The position numbers were made by a program, and so were the translations under genes. From positions 1-64,000 of the forward strand of contig NZ_LN929755.1 of assembly GCF_001493375.1 (NCBI RefSeq): 64,000 nt of DNA. The letters are read 5' to 3'. Positions within the stretch are counted from its first letter, which is position 1; every line of letters starts with the position of its first letter. Source of the stretch: Streptomyces specialis (lineage in GTDB: Bacteria > Actinomycetota > Actinomycetes > Streptomycetales > Streptomycetaceae). A model generated the notes under the pieces. It was given only the letters and a program-made list of their open reading frames with translations, was not told the origin of the DNA and searched no databases. Of this stretch, positions 43,176-51,588 are shown piece after piece.

Positions 43176-43949
43176 TTGTCAGTGGACGATCTCAAGGAAG
43201 AACGGCTCCGCATCCCGGTGGACGACGACGAACTCGACGCCGTGGCGGTGTCTCCGTCGCAAGGGACACACCGGTGGGCGATCCTCGTGCACGGCGGTCC
43301 GGGTGGGGTGAAGGACGGACCCGCCGACCTGTACCGGGACCTGGCCGGGGTTCTGGCCGCGCAGGGCATCGGATCGCTCCGCTTCGACGTGCGAGGAGCG
43401 GGCCAGAGCACGGGCGCGTACCGCGACATGACTCTCGCCAGGCAGGTGCGGGACCTGAGAGCGGCGCGGGAACTGCTGGCCGAGCGTTACGCGCCGCGAC
43501 GGACCGCCCTGATCGGTGAGAGCCTCGGCGCGACGATCGTGCTCGCGGGTCTGGACGGTGAGGAGGACACCCTGGTCCTGCTGTGGCCGGCCATCTGGCT
43601 GCTGGAGGACGTCTTCGACAGCTACCTGACCGAGGAGAGCCTCGCCGAAGCCAGTGAGCGGGGCTTCATCGTCCGGGACGGCGAGGAGATCGGCCTGCCC
43701 TTCCTGAACGAACTGCTCGCGACGCGCGACGTGGCCGGCCCGTTGCGGGGATCGCGGACGCCTCTGCTGCTGGTGCACGGCGACGCGGACACCGAAGTCC
43801 CCGTCGAGCAGAGCGCGCGGGCGGAGGCCCTGGTGGCCGGGCCGGTGCGGCGGGTGGTGGTGCCCGGTGGCGAGCACTGTCTGGAGCGCCCCTCGGAGCG
43901 GGCCGTCGTGAATCGGGAGACCTCGGCATGGCTGGCGGCTCATCTGTGA
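43176..43949 (+). CDS. Alpha/beta hydrolase in the STAND operon
   Basis: A 257-residue serine-hydrolase-fold protein: ILVHGGPGGVKDG oxyanion region, RFDVRGAGQSTG, LIGESLGATIVLAGL nucleophile elbow, LLLVHGDADTEVPVEQ acid and GGEHCLERP histidine. TTG start at 43176 with a strong AGGAGGAAGA site. It lies 33 bp after the ATPase gene and overlaps the caspase/FGE gene by 22 bp. May be the enzymatic effector or a peptidase/esterase partner. Confidence 0.83.
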   Translation: MSVDDLKEERLRIPVDDDELDAVAVSPSQGTHRWAILVHGGPGGVKDGPADLYRDLAGVLAAQGIGSLRFDVRGAGQSTGAYRDMTLARQVRDLRAARELLAERYAPRRTALIGESLGATIVLAGLDGEEDTLVLLWPAIWLLEDVFDSYLTEESLAEASERGFIVRDGEEIGLPFLNELLATRDVAGPLRGSRTPLLLVHGDADTEVPVEQSARAEALVAGPVRRVVVPGGEHCLERPSERAVVNRETSAWLAAHL

Positions 43950-45658
43950 CGGTGCTCGCCGTGGTCGCCACCCTCGGGCCCTATGAGCATCTGCCCCGGA
44001 TACCGCTCTTCCCCGAGGTCGAGGCGGGCCTGGTCGCCGAGTTACGGCGGGGCTACGCCGCGGATGTGACGGTGCTGCGGCGGCGGCATCTGACGTCGCC
44101 GCGCACCGTGGTCCGGGCCGTCGCGGCGGCCCTCGCCCGGCCGGGGGACGTGCCGCTGCTGACCGTGCACGCCGGAGCCCACTGGTTCGCCCGGGACGGG
44201 GGACGTTGGGCCCTGGGGATCCCCGGCAGCCTGCCCGGCCGGCGACGCAGCATGCTGCCGGTCGGGCATCTGATGGCCGCGGCGGCGGACGCGGCCGGTG
44301 AACGTCCCCTTCTGGTCTGTCTCGACGCGGTGCTCACGCCGGGGCAGAACGCCCCCGCGGCGAGTCTCGGCGCGGCGATGGGCGTTCCGTCCCGCCGCCC
44401 GGTGGTGCTGGTCGCCGCGGCGGCTCCCAGCGGCGGGGCGGCGGCGACCGCGCGGCACGGCCTGTGGCGGGCGCTCGCCGCGGCCACCGCGTCGGCCGGG
44501 GACGACGGCGTGGACCTCGACGCGGTCGTCGGCGTCGCGGCGGAAGCCGCCCGGCGGCACGGGGCCGACGTGCACTGGACGTACGGCGGCAGGGCGCGCC
44601 TGGTCCCGGCGCTGCCGTCCGCGGTCCGGGCCGACCTGTTCAGCGCGGACGAGACGTCCCGCATCGACGCCGCCGTCGAACTCGCCCGGCTGGCCGCCAC
44701 CGGTGACGCGGGAGCACGGGCCGAGCTGGAACTGCTGGCCGCGCACGACGACGCCCCGGCGGTCCGCGGCTTCGCGAGTCGGCGGCTCCGGCCGGTCTCG
44801 CAGCCGTCGCTGCGGGAGTTACGGGCCGCGGGGAAGATACCCGGCGACGTGATGGCGGCGGCCGGGGCCGGACTGTTCGTTCCCGACCTGGTAGCGCACC
44901 CGGGCGGGCTGGTCACGATAGGGGTGGACGCGCCGTACGGCCAGGCGGCCGGCCGGCCGCGCCACCGCGTCGGCATCGCCCCGTTCCTGATCGGCCGCAC
45001 GCCCGTGACGAACCGCCAGTACCTCGGGTATGTCGTCGCCTCCGGCGCACACTGCCCGGACCACTGGGCGTCGGAACCCGATCTGTGGGACGAGGGCCGG
45101 GACCGCCCGGTCGTCAACGTGTCGTTCCTCGACGCGGTCCGCTACTGCGACTGGCTCACCGGCCACCTGCGCGGCACGGGACGGCTGCCGCCCGCCGCGA
45201 CCGTCTCGCTGCCGAGCGAGGTGGAGTGGGAAGCCGCCGCCGGCAACGGTCGGGGGGACCCGCATCCGTGGGGCCGGGACCCGGACCCGGCACGCGCGAA
45301 CATCCGGGCCACCGGGGCCGGACGGCCGACCCCGGTCGGCAGCTTCTCCCCGGCGGGGGACAGCGTCCTCGGCTGCGCGGACCTGATCGGCAACGTGTGG
45401 GAGTGGACCCGCAGCACATGGGGCGTGTCGATACGGGCCGCTCACCGCTATCCCTACGTGCCCGGCGACGGCCGCGAGGATCCCGGCGGGCCAGGGGTCC
45501 GGCACGTGGTGCGCGGCGGGGCGTTCTACTACGCGACGGAGTGCGCGAACAGCTACACCCGCAACCAGATGCCGCAGGAGAGCCGCCACCCGGGGGGCGG
45601 CTTCCGCGTCACCGTCCACGGCACGGAAACGGCGTGGGGAAAGGCGACCGCGTCGTGA
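43928..45658 (+). CDS. Caspase-like (degenerate) + FGE/SUMF1-domain fusion
   Basis: A 576-residue fusion. Residues about 5-200 follow the caspase (C14) plan: strand VLAVVAT, HAGAHW in place of the catalytic HGH loop (about 79), LVCLDAVLTPG where the D-x-C nucleophile should be (about 129; no Cys) and the downstream HGLWRAL block. HEAT-like helices follow (about 240-290). Residues about 320-572 form an FGE/SUMF1 domain (GRTPVTNRQYLGY, LPSEVEWEAAAG, GNVWEWT, HVVRGGAFYYATE, GGGFRV), but the two catalytic/copper cysteines are not preserved in register. Probably a binding or scaffold role. ATG at 43928; GTG at 43946 is an alternative. Confidence 0.8.
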   Translation: MAGGSSVTVLAVVATLGPYEHLPRIPLFPEVEAGLVAELRRGYAADVTVLRRRHLTSPRTVVRAVAAALARPGDVPLLTVHAGAHWFARDGGRWALGIPGSLPGRRRSMLPVGHLMAAAADAAGERPLLVCLDAVLTPGQNAPAASLGAAMGVPSRRPVVLVAAAAPSGGAAATARHGLWRALAAATASAGDDGVDLDAVVGVAAEAARRHGADVHWTYGGRARLVPALPSAVRADLFSADETSRIDAAVELARLAATGDAGARAELELLAAHDDAPAVRGFASRRLRPVSQPSLRELRAAGKIPGDVMAAAGAGLFVPDLVAHPGGLVTIGVDAPYGQAAGRPRHRVGIAPFLIGRTPVTNRQYLGYVVASGAHCPDHWASEPDLWDEGRDRPVVNVSFLDAVRYCDWLTGHLRGTGRLPPAATVSLPSEVEWEAAAGNGRGDPHPWGRDPDPARANIRATGAGRPTPVGSFSPAGDSVLGCADLIGNVWEWTRSTWGVSIRAAHRYPYVPGDGREDPGGPGVRHVVRGGAFYYATECANSYTRNQMPQESRHPGGGFRVTVHGTETAWGKATAS

Positions 45659-46971
45659 GCGCGGGACAGGCCGAGCACTGGGCGGCCGAACTCTCCCTCA
45701 TGGGACCGGGCATCTCCGAGGCCGTGGCCTGGGCGGGGCTCGTGATCGCACGGGCCGAAGGGGCCATGGTGACGGACACCGGGGGGAACAGCTATCTGGA
45801 CCTCATGGGCGGCGCGGGGGTCAACCTGATCGGCCACAGTCATCCCGCCTATGTCGCGGCGCTGAGCGAGCAGATCGGCGCCTGGCTGATCGGGGCGCAC
45901 GCGTCGGATGCCCGTCTCGGCGCTCTGCGCGAGCTGGCCGCGCTGCTGCCGGCCGACCTCGACCGCGTCCAGTTCTACAGCTCGGGCGCCGAGGCCGTCG
46001 AATCCGCCGTCCGGCTGGCCAAGTCGGCCACCGGCAAGTTCGAAGTACTCGCATTCTGGGGCGGGTTCCACGGCCGTACCGCCACCGCCCTCGCCGCGAC
46101 GGGTGGCGCGCGAGCCGGTCTCGGTCCCGCGATGCCCGGCGTGCTCACGACCCCGTACGCGTCCTGCTATCGCTGCCCGCTCAGGGCCCGCTACCCGGAA
46201 TGCGGCCTGGCCTGCGTGGAGTTCGCCCGCGACGTACTGCGGGAACAGTCGAGCGGCTCGCTCGCCGCGATTCTCGTCGAGCCCGTCCAGGGCCGTGCCG
46301 GCAACGTCGTCCCGCCGCGCGGCTTCCTCGGGGCCCTGCGCGAACTCGCCACGGAGTACGACGCGTTGCTGATCTCCGATGAATCCATGACCGGCCTCGG
46401 ACGCACCGGTACCGTCCTCGCCTGTGCGCACGACGAGGTGGTGCCGGACATCGCGATTCTCGGCAAAGGGCTGGGGAACGGCTACCCGGTGTCCGCCGTC
46501 GTGGCGTCGGCCCGGCTCATGTCGGTGGGTCCGTTCGGCAGGCCGAGCGCCAGCTCCTCCAGCTTCGGCGGCTTCCCGCTCGCCTGCTCCGCCGTGTCGG
46601 TCGTCGCGCGCACCGTGCGGGAGCAGGGCCTCGCGGCCCGCTCGGCGGCGCTCGGCGCCGAGTTCCTCGACCGCCTGCGCGCGCTCATACCGGTGACCGG
46701 GATCGTGGGCGACATCCGCGGCCGGGGGCTCGCCGTCGGCATCGAACTCGTCACCGATCAGGCGAGCCGCACGCCGCTGCCCAAGTCCCGTCTACGGGCG
46801 GTGTTCACGGAGCTGCTGGCGCGCGGGGTGCTGGTGATGACCGGCGGCAGCACCCTGCGGCTGTATCCCCCGCTGACCACGACCGCGGACGAGCTGGACC
46901 GCGCCGCCGGGATCATCGCCGACACGATCGCCGGGACGTCGGCGTCCATCGGCGCGCCGGCCCGGCCGTGA
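45655..46971 (+). CDS. Class III PLP-dependent aminotransferase
   Basis: A 438-residue fold-type I enzyme: LIGHSHPAYVAAL, FYSSGAEAVESAVRLAK, FHGRTATAL, LVEPVQGRAGNVVPP, LLISDESMTGLGRTG and ILGKGLGNGYPVSAVV with the PLP lysine (about residue 271). Closest to ornithine/4-aminobutyrate-type transaminases, with a CYRCPLRARYPECGLACVE insert, rich in Cys, after the active-site region. GTG start overlaps the previous stop (GTGA) and its TGA overlaps the next GTG. Would transaminate a small amine or amino acid. Confidence 0.87.
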   Translation: MSAGQAEHWAAELSLMGPGISEAVAWAGLVIARAEGAMVTDTGGNSYLDLMGGAGVNLIGHSHPAYVAALSEQIGAWLIGAHASDARLGALRELAALLPADLDRVQFYSSGAEAVESAVRLAKSATGKFEVLAFWGGFHGRTATALAATGGARAGLGPAMPGVLTTPYASCYRCPLRARYPECGLACVEFARDVLREQSSGSLAAILVEPVQGRAGNVVPPRGFLGALRELATEYDALLISDESMTGLGRTGTVLACAHDEVVPDIAILGKGLGNGYPVSAVVASARLMSVGPFGRPSASSSSFGGFPLACSAVSVVARTVREQGLAARSAALGAEFLDRLRALIPVTGIVGDIRGRGLAVGIELVTDQASRTPLPKSRLRAVFTELLARGVLVMTGGSTLRLYPPLTTTADELDRAAGIIADTIAGTSASIGAPARP

Positions 46972-48038
46972 TCCGGCCGCTGCGGGTCGCGATCGCCGGG
47001 TACGGCACGGCCGGTGAGCTCCACGCCCGTCTCCTCGCCACCCGGCCCCGGGTCCGCGTCGTCGGGGTGGCCGACATCACGCGGGCGCGGCGGGCCAGGG
47101 CCTCGGCGGATCACCCCGGCGCCGCCGTGGCGTCCGGGCTCGACCGCCTGGAAACGGGGATCGACCTGATCGTGGTCGCGACCCCGCCCGTCTCGCACGA
47201 GGGCGACACCTACGTCGCGCTGACCCGGCACCGCGCCCACGTGCTCTGCGAGAAACCGGCCGTGCTGGACCCCGACCGTGGCCGCCGTCTGGCCGAACTG
47301 GCGAGCCGCTCCGGGCTGTCGCTCCACCCTGTGCACAACTATCTCCACGCGGCGGACTTCCGGCGTATGAGGGAACTGATCGGTTCCGGGGTCGTCGGCC
47401 GGGTCCGGAAGGTCACGGTGGGCGTCACCCGTACGGCGCCCGCCGCGGGGACCGGCGCCTGGATGCCGGCGTGGCGCGCCGATCCGGCGTTCGCGGGTGG
47501 TGTGCTCCACGATCACGGGCCGCATGCCGTCTATCTGGCGTGCCATCTGTCCGGCGGGCCGGTCGCGCGGGTCTCCTGCGCGACGGTCGCCGGGGAGCGG
47601 GGCGCGGACCGTACCGCCTCGCTCCGGCTGGATATCGCGGGTGGTGTCACCGCCCGGATCGGACTCACCTGGGCCGGGGGGCGGCGGAGCAACCGGTATC
47701 AGGTCGACGGCACGGGGGGAAGTCTGCTTCTCCAGGGCGGGCGGCTGCGCCTGGTCGCGGCGGGCCGGACGAGGGTCTGGCCGGCGGAGGATCCGGCGTC
47801 CGGCGGTCACGTCCACGCGCACTGGACCGACGCGCTCCACTCGGAGTTCCTGGCCCGGCTGGGGGCTCCGGAGTCGGGGCCGTGGAGTGCGGCGATCCAT
47901 GTGGCGGACGTTCTGCGGGCCGCCGCTGTCTCGGTCCGGAACGGTGGTGACGCCGTGCCGTTGTCCCGGGTGTCGTCTCCGGGGCGGCGGAGGGGGGGGC
48001 GGGGGGCACCTGGGGCGGCGCACCCCTGGCGCATATGA
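46968..48038 (+). CDS. Gfo/Idh/MocA-family oxidoreductase, 3' end in junction
   Basis: About 340 host residues: VAIAGYGTAGELHARLLA is the NAD(P)-binding loop, CEKPAVLDPDRGRRLAEL the hallmark EKP motif, and GGVLHDHGPHAVYLACHLSG the C-terminal-domain GGxxxDxGxH motif. Acts as a sugar, inositol or amino-ketone dehydrogenase. The coding sequence runs into a G-rich and adapter-like stretch from about 47985; the last 20 residues and stop are suspect. GTG at 46968 is coupled to the aminotransferase. Confidence 0.83.
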   Translation: MIRPLRVAIAGYGTAGELHARLLATRPRVRVVGVADITRARRARASADHPGAAVASGLDRLETGIDLIVVATPPVSHEGDTYVALTRHRAHVLCEKPAVLDPDRGRRLAELASRSGLSLHPVHNYLHAADFRRMRELIGSGVVGRVRKVTVGVTRTAPAAGTGAWMPAWRADPAFAGGVLHDHGPHAVYLACHLSGGPVARVSCATVAGERGADRTASLRLDIAGGVTARIGLTWAGGRRSNRYQVDGTGGSLLLQGGRLRLVAAGRTRVWPAEDPASGGHVHAHWTDALHSEFLARLGAPESGPWSAAIHVADVLRAAAVSVRNGGDAVPLSRVSSPGRRRGGRGAPGAAHPWRI

Positions 48039-48089
48039 CAACATGAGCACGCCGACGCAGAGGGAGCGGCTGATGTTTATGGGTGGACT
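47985..48089. other. Low-quality/adapter junction at left edge of the palindrome
   Basis: G-rich errors (47991-48008) lead into cggctgatgtttatgg, which matches a degraded Nextera read-1 adapter and reappears in reverse complement at 54980-54998. Left flank and palindrome are probably unconnected in the genome. Confidence 0.7.
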
Positions 48090-49104
48090 CTTCCATCTCT
48101 TCCTCGTTCGCCGCGCGCCGGTGGGCGGTCTCGGCGGGTGTGTGGCGGCGGGTGCGGTGGTGTTCGGTCAGGGCGGCAGCGGTGACGAGGGCCAGGCCGG
48201 TGGCCAGCCAGGCGGTGAGGACCGCCGCGTTGCGGGCCAGGTCGAGGCCGTCGAAGTAGACCAGGCCGCGCAGGCCCTCGACGAAGCCGGCGCCGTTCCA
48301 GAAGGAGTGGAGGGCGCCGAAGAAGCCGTTCTGCAGCTCGGGGCGGAACAGGCCGCCGGAGCTGGTGAAGTTCAGCATCACGAACAGCGCCATCACGGTC
48401 AGCGTCGTCCAGCGTTTGAGGAACGTGTGCAGGCCGGTGCCGATGAACAGGATGCCCGCCGAGTACAGCCACGACATCGCCCACACGCCCCACAGCCCGT
48501 GGTGCACGAGGTGGAACAGCGGTCCGGCGAAGGCGGTGCCGATCAGGCTCACCGCGAGGGAGACGCCCGCCACCAGCGCGGCCCTCACCCGCATCCGCAG
48601 CGCCGCGCCGGCCGCGCCGAGGACCGCGACGGAGCCGTAGGAGCCGATGCTGACGGCGATCATCAGGAAGAACAGGCCGCTGCCGGTCGGGTCGTCGTCC
48701 ACGGGCGGGACGATGTCCGTCACCCGCAGGGGGGCGCCCCGCTCGGTGGCGACCGGGGTGAAGACCTGCTGGGCGGCGGTGGCGCTCATGTCGGACCCGG
48801 CCGACGCGATGAGCAGCTCGGGGCCGCTCCCGTCCCGGCCGCCGGCGGGGAGGTAGGCGCCGGTGATCTCGCGGTCCTTGAGCAGTTCGACGGCCTCGTC
48901 GCGGGAGGTCGCGGTGCGCACGTCGAGGGCGTCGCCGGCCCGGTCCTGGAGCGACCGTGCCAGGTCGGGCGCGTCCACGACGGCGACGGGCAGGTCGTGG
49001 GGCTCGGGAACGGTGAACGCGCCCAGGTAGGCGAAGCCCATCCCGGCGCACATCAGGAGCGGGATCACCAGATGGCCGAGGACATGGCGCAGCGGAGTGC
49101 TCAT
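48089..49104 (-). CDS. Multi-TM membrane protein (DUF3533/ABC-2-like), truncated, left-arm copy
   Basis: About 338 residues: N-terminal TM (LGHLVIPLLMCAGMGFAYLGAF), an extracytoplasmic domain (ARSLQDRAGDALDVRT), then five TM segments (for example FFLMIAVSIGSYGSVAVLG and FIGTGLHTFLKRW). Resembles YhgE/Pip or ABC-2 permease-like exporters. ATG at 49104; C-terminus lost in adapter. Divergent from a MarR gene, which probably controls it. Confidence 0.7.
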
Positions 49105-49180
49105 CGGAGGAACGGTCCTTTGGTTGGCTTCTACAACCTGATAGGTGTATCGTACAGCCATATGGATGGAGGTGCCACCT

Positions 49181-49609
49181 GTGCAGGTCGAGACCCGCGA
49201 CGAGGCCATGACGGTGATCCAGCGTGAGCTGACGACCTTCGCGCGGCGCGCCAGGGCCGCCGCCGCCCGTCTGCATCCACGGCTGTCCCTGGTCTCCGCG
49301 ACGCTGCTCACCCATGTCGCCGAGCACCCGGGCTGCCGCGCGGCCGATCTGGCGGCGCACTATCTCCTCGACAAGTCGACCATCAGCCGCCAGGTCGCCG
49401 CCCTTGAACGGCTCGGACTGGTCGAGCGCCGCACCGCCGAGGACGACCACCGCGCGCAGGTCCTCCACCTCACCCCGGCCGGTGCCGAGGTGCTGGCCGA
49501 CTATGTGACGGCCCGCCGCCAGGCGTTCGAGCAGCGGCTGGCGGGGTGGTCGGAGGAGGACCTGCGGCGGTTCGCCATCTGTCTGACGCGTTACAACGAC
49601 GGATTCTGA
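49181..49609 (+). CDS. MarR-family regulator, left-arm copy
   Basis: A 142-residue winged-helix regulator: RAADLAAHYLLDKSTISRQVAALERLGLVERR is cited here in parts (LDKSTISRQVAAL recognition helix, DDHRAQVLHLT wing). The GTG at 49181 is preferred because GGAGGTG lies 6 bp upstream. It faces the membrane-protein gene across a 76-bp divergent promoter and likely represses it. Identical copy at 53452-53880. Confidence 0.88.
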   Translation: MQVETRDEAMTVIQRELTTFARRARAAAARLHPRLSLVSATLLTHVAEHPGCRAADLAAHYLLDKSTISRQVAALERLGLVERRTAEDDHRAQVLHLTPAGAEVLADYVTARRQAFEQRLAGWSEEDLRRFAICLTRYNDGF

Positions 49610-49620
49610 CCGCGCGCGGC

Positions 49621-49656
49621 GACCGGTGGATCGGGCGCTCGGCCGATCCACCGGTC
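49621..49656. terminator. Bidirectional hairpin terminator, left-arm copy
   Basis: gaccggtggatcgg and ccgatccaccggtc form a perfect 14-bp stem with an 8-base loop between the convergent MarR and binding-protein genes. Mirror copy at 53405-53440. Confidence 0.7.
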
Positions 49657-50647
49657 AGCCGATGAAGCCCTCCTGCTGGAGCCAGTCCCGGGCGACGTCG
49701 GCGGCGTCCTCGCCGTCGATGTCGACGCGCGCGTTCAGCCCTTGCAGCGCCTCGTCCGTCAGGGCGGGGGCGATCGCCGCGAAGACCGGCTCCAGGTCGG
49801 GGTGCTCCTCCAGCACGGAGGCGCGGACGGTGAGGGCGGGGTTGTAGACGGGGAAGAAGTGCTTGTCGTCGGTGAGAACGGTCAGGCCGAGGCCCTCGAT
49901 GCGGCCGTCGGTGGTGGCCGCCTCGCCGAAGTTGCACGGGTCGTTGTCGGCGACGGCGTTGTAGATCGCGCCCTCGGCGAGGGTGGCCAGGTTGCCGCCC
50001 TCGACGTGGAATCCGTACGCCTCCTCCAGGCCCGGCAGACCGTCGTCCCGGCCGGCGAACTCGCTCGCGATGCAGAGCGTCGCCTGCCCGGGGTCGTCGG
50101 CGACGAGCGCGGCGTAGTCGGAGAGGGTGGCGACGCCGAGTTCCTCGGCGGTGCCCGTCTCGGCCACGATGGCGTAGGTGTTGTTGGCGGGCGCCGGGGT
50201 CAGCCAGGCGATGGCGTTCTGGTCGAGGTCCTCGCGCGCGGCGGACTCGTACTGCTCGGTGGGGTCGTCGATCGGATCGGTGTGGCCGAGGAAGTTGATC
50301 CAGGCCGTGCCGGTGTACTCCCAGTACATGTCGATGTCGCCCGACTCCAGGGCGCTGCGCGTGGTGTTGCTGCCCTGGAGGCCGCATTCCTGCGACACCT
50401 CCGCGCCGACCGAGGTCAGGGCGAGGGCGGTGATCTGGCAGAGCACGAGCTGCTCGGTGAACTCCTTGGAGCCCACGGTGAAGGAGGCGCCGTCCAGCGA
50501 GGCGTCCTCGGCGAGGCTGCCGGGCTCGGCGTCGCTGTCGGAGGTGTCCAGGGAGCAGCCGGCGGCGAGGACCGTCAGGGCGGCCACGGCGGCGGCAGCG
50601 GTCGCACCGCGGCGGGCAGGGGGGCGGGACAGGCTGAACGGACGCAT
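49655..50647 (-). CDS. Glycine-betaine/osmoprotectant ABC substrate-binding lipoprotein, left-arm copy
   Basis: A 330-residue OpuCC/ProX-type protein: signal with lipobox LAAGC (Cys near residue 31), FTVGSKEFTEQLVLCQ (ligand-domain start) and MYWEYTGTAWINFLG, a Trp/Tyr-rich segment forming the aromatic cage for quaternary amines. Follows the permease gene on the same strand. Binds betaine, choline or related osmolytes by family. ATG at 50647 with GAGGAG upstream. Confidence 0.9.
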   Translation of the reverse strand: MRPFSLSRPPARRGATAAAAVAALTVLAAGCSLDTSDSDAEPGSLAEDASLDGASFTVGSKEFTEQLVLCQITALALTSVGAEVSQECGLQGSNTTRSALESGDIDMYWEYTGTAWINFLGHTDPIDDPTEQYESAAREDLDQNAIAWLTPAPANNTYAIVAETGTAEELGVATLSDYAALVADDPGQATLCIASEFAGRDDGLPGLEEAYGFHVEGGNLATLAEGAIYNAVADNDPCNFGEAATTDGRIEGLGLTVLTDDKHFFPVYNPALTVRASVLEEHPDLEPVFAAIAPALTDEALQGLNARVDIDGEDAADVARDWLQQEGFIG

Positions 50648-50707
50648 GGCGGTCGGTCAACTCCTCGAAAGTGAAACGGTGTTCAGGCGACAGGGTTCAG
50701 GCGGACA

Positions 50708-51472
50708 TCACAGGCCGCGGGGGCGCAGGTAGCGTTCGGCGAGGCCGACCAGCCAGTCGCAGGTCAGGGCGAGGACGGCCGTCAGGACGCTCCCGGTCAG
50801 CAGGACGGAGGTCCGGTTGAGGGCGATGCCGGTGCTGATGAGCCCGCCCAGGCCACCGGCGTTGGTGAACGTGGCGAGCGTCGCGCTGCTGACGTTGAGG
50901 ATGAGCGCGACGCGGAGCCCGGCCATCATCACCGGGACGGCGAGCGGGAGTTCGACGCGGAACAGGACGGCCGTCCGGGTCAGGCCCATGCCCCGGCCCG
51001 CGTCGATGAGCGCCGGATCGACGCCGCGCAGGCCGACCATGGTGTTGCGGAGCACCGGCAGCACGGAGACGAGCACGAGCGCGATCAGGGCCTTGTCGAA
51101 CCCGATGCCGACGGTGACCGCCAGCAGCACCAGGACGCCGATGGACGGCACGGCCTGGCCGATGTTGGCGAGCATCAGCAGCGGTGTGCCGAGCGCGCCG
51201 AGCCGGGGCCGGGTGAGCAGCACGCCCAACGGCAGGGCGATGGCGACGACCAGGCCGGTGGAGGCGGCGACGAGCCTGATGTGTTCGAGGAGTTGCTGGG
51301 TGATGACGTCGCGGTTGATCGAGCGGGACTCGATGCTGTCCAGGTCCTGGCCGCGCAGATAGAGGTAGAGCGCGGCGCACGCCGCGGCGAGCAGCAGCGG
51401 CGTGACCAGCAGGCCGAGCGCGGAGGAACGGCCCGAGGCGCGCGGCCCGCGGTCGATGAGCGCGTCGGTCAC
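50708..51472 (-). CDS. Osmoprotectant ABC permease (OpuCB-type), left-arm copy
   Basis: A 254-residue permease with 5-6 TM helices, VALPLGVLLTRPRLG, NIGQAVPSIGVLVLL and the EAA loop LIDAGRGMGLTRTAVLF. GTG at 51472 overlaps the TGA of a frame ending WAAIARESPGGPS, which looks like the true C-terminus of the ATPase encoded at 54988-56037. This arm is therefore in the native orientation. Confidence 0.9.
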   Translation of the reverse strand: MTDALIDRGPRASGRSSALGLLVTPLLLAAACAALYLYLRGQDLDSIESRSINRDVITQQLLEHIRLVAASTGLVVAIALPLGVLLTRPRLGALGTPLLMLANIGQAVPSIGVLVLLAVTVGIGFDKALIALVLVSVLPVLRNTMVGLRGVDPALIDAGRGMGLTRTAVLFRVELPLAVPVMMAGLRVALILNVSSATLATFTNAGGLGGLISTGIALNRTSVLLTGSVLTAVLALTCDWLVGLAERYLRPRGL

Positions 51473-51588
51473 GACGGCCCCCCGGGGCTCTCCCGCGCGA
51501 TGGCGGCCCAGGAGACCGTGCCGACCGGCGCGCCGGTCGGCACGGTCTCCTGGGCCGCCATCGCGCGGGAGAGCCCCGGGGGGCCGTC

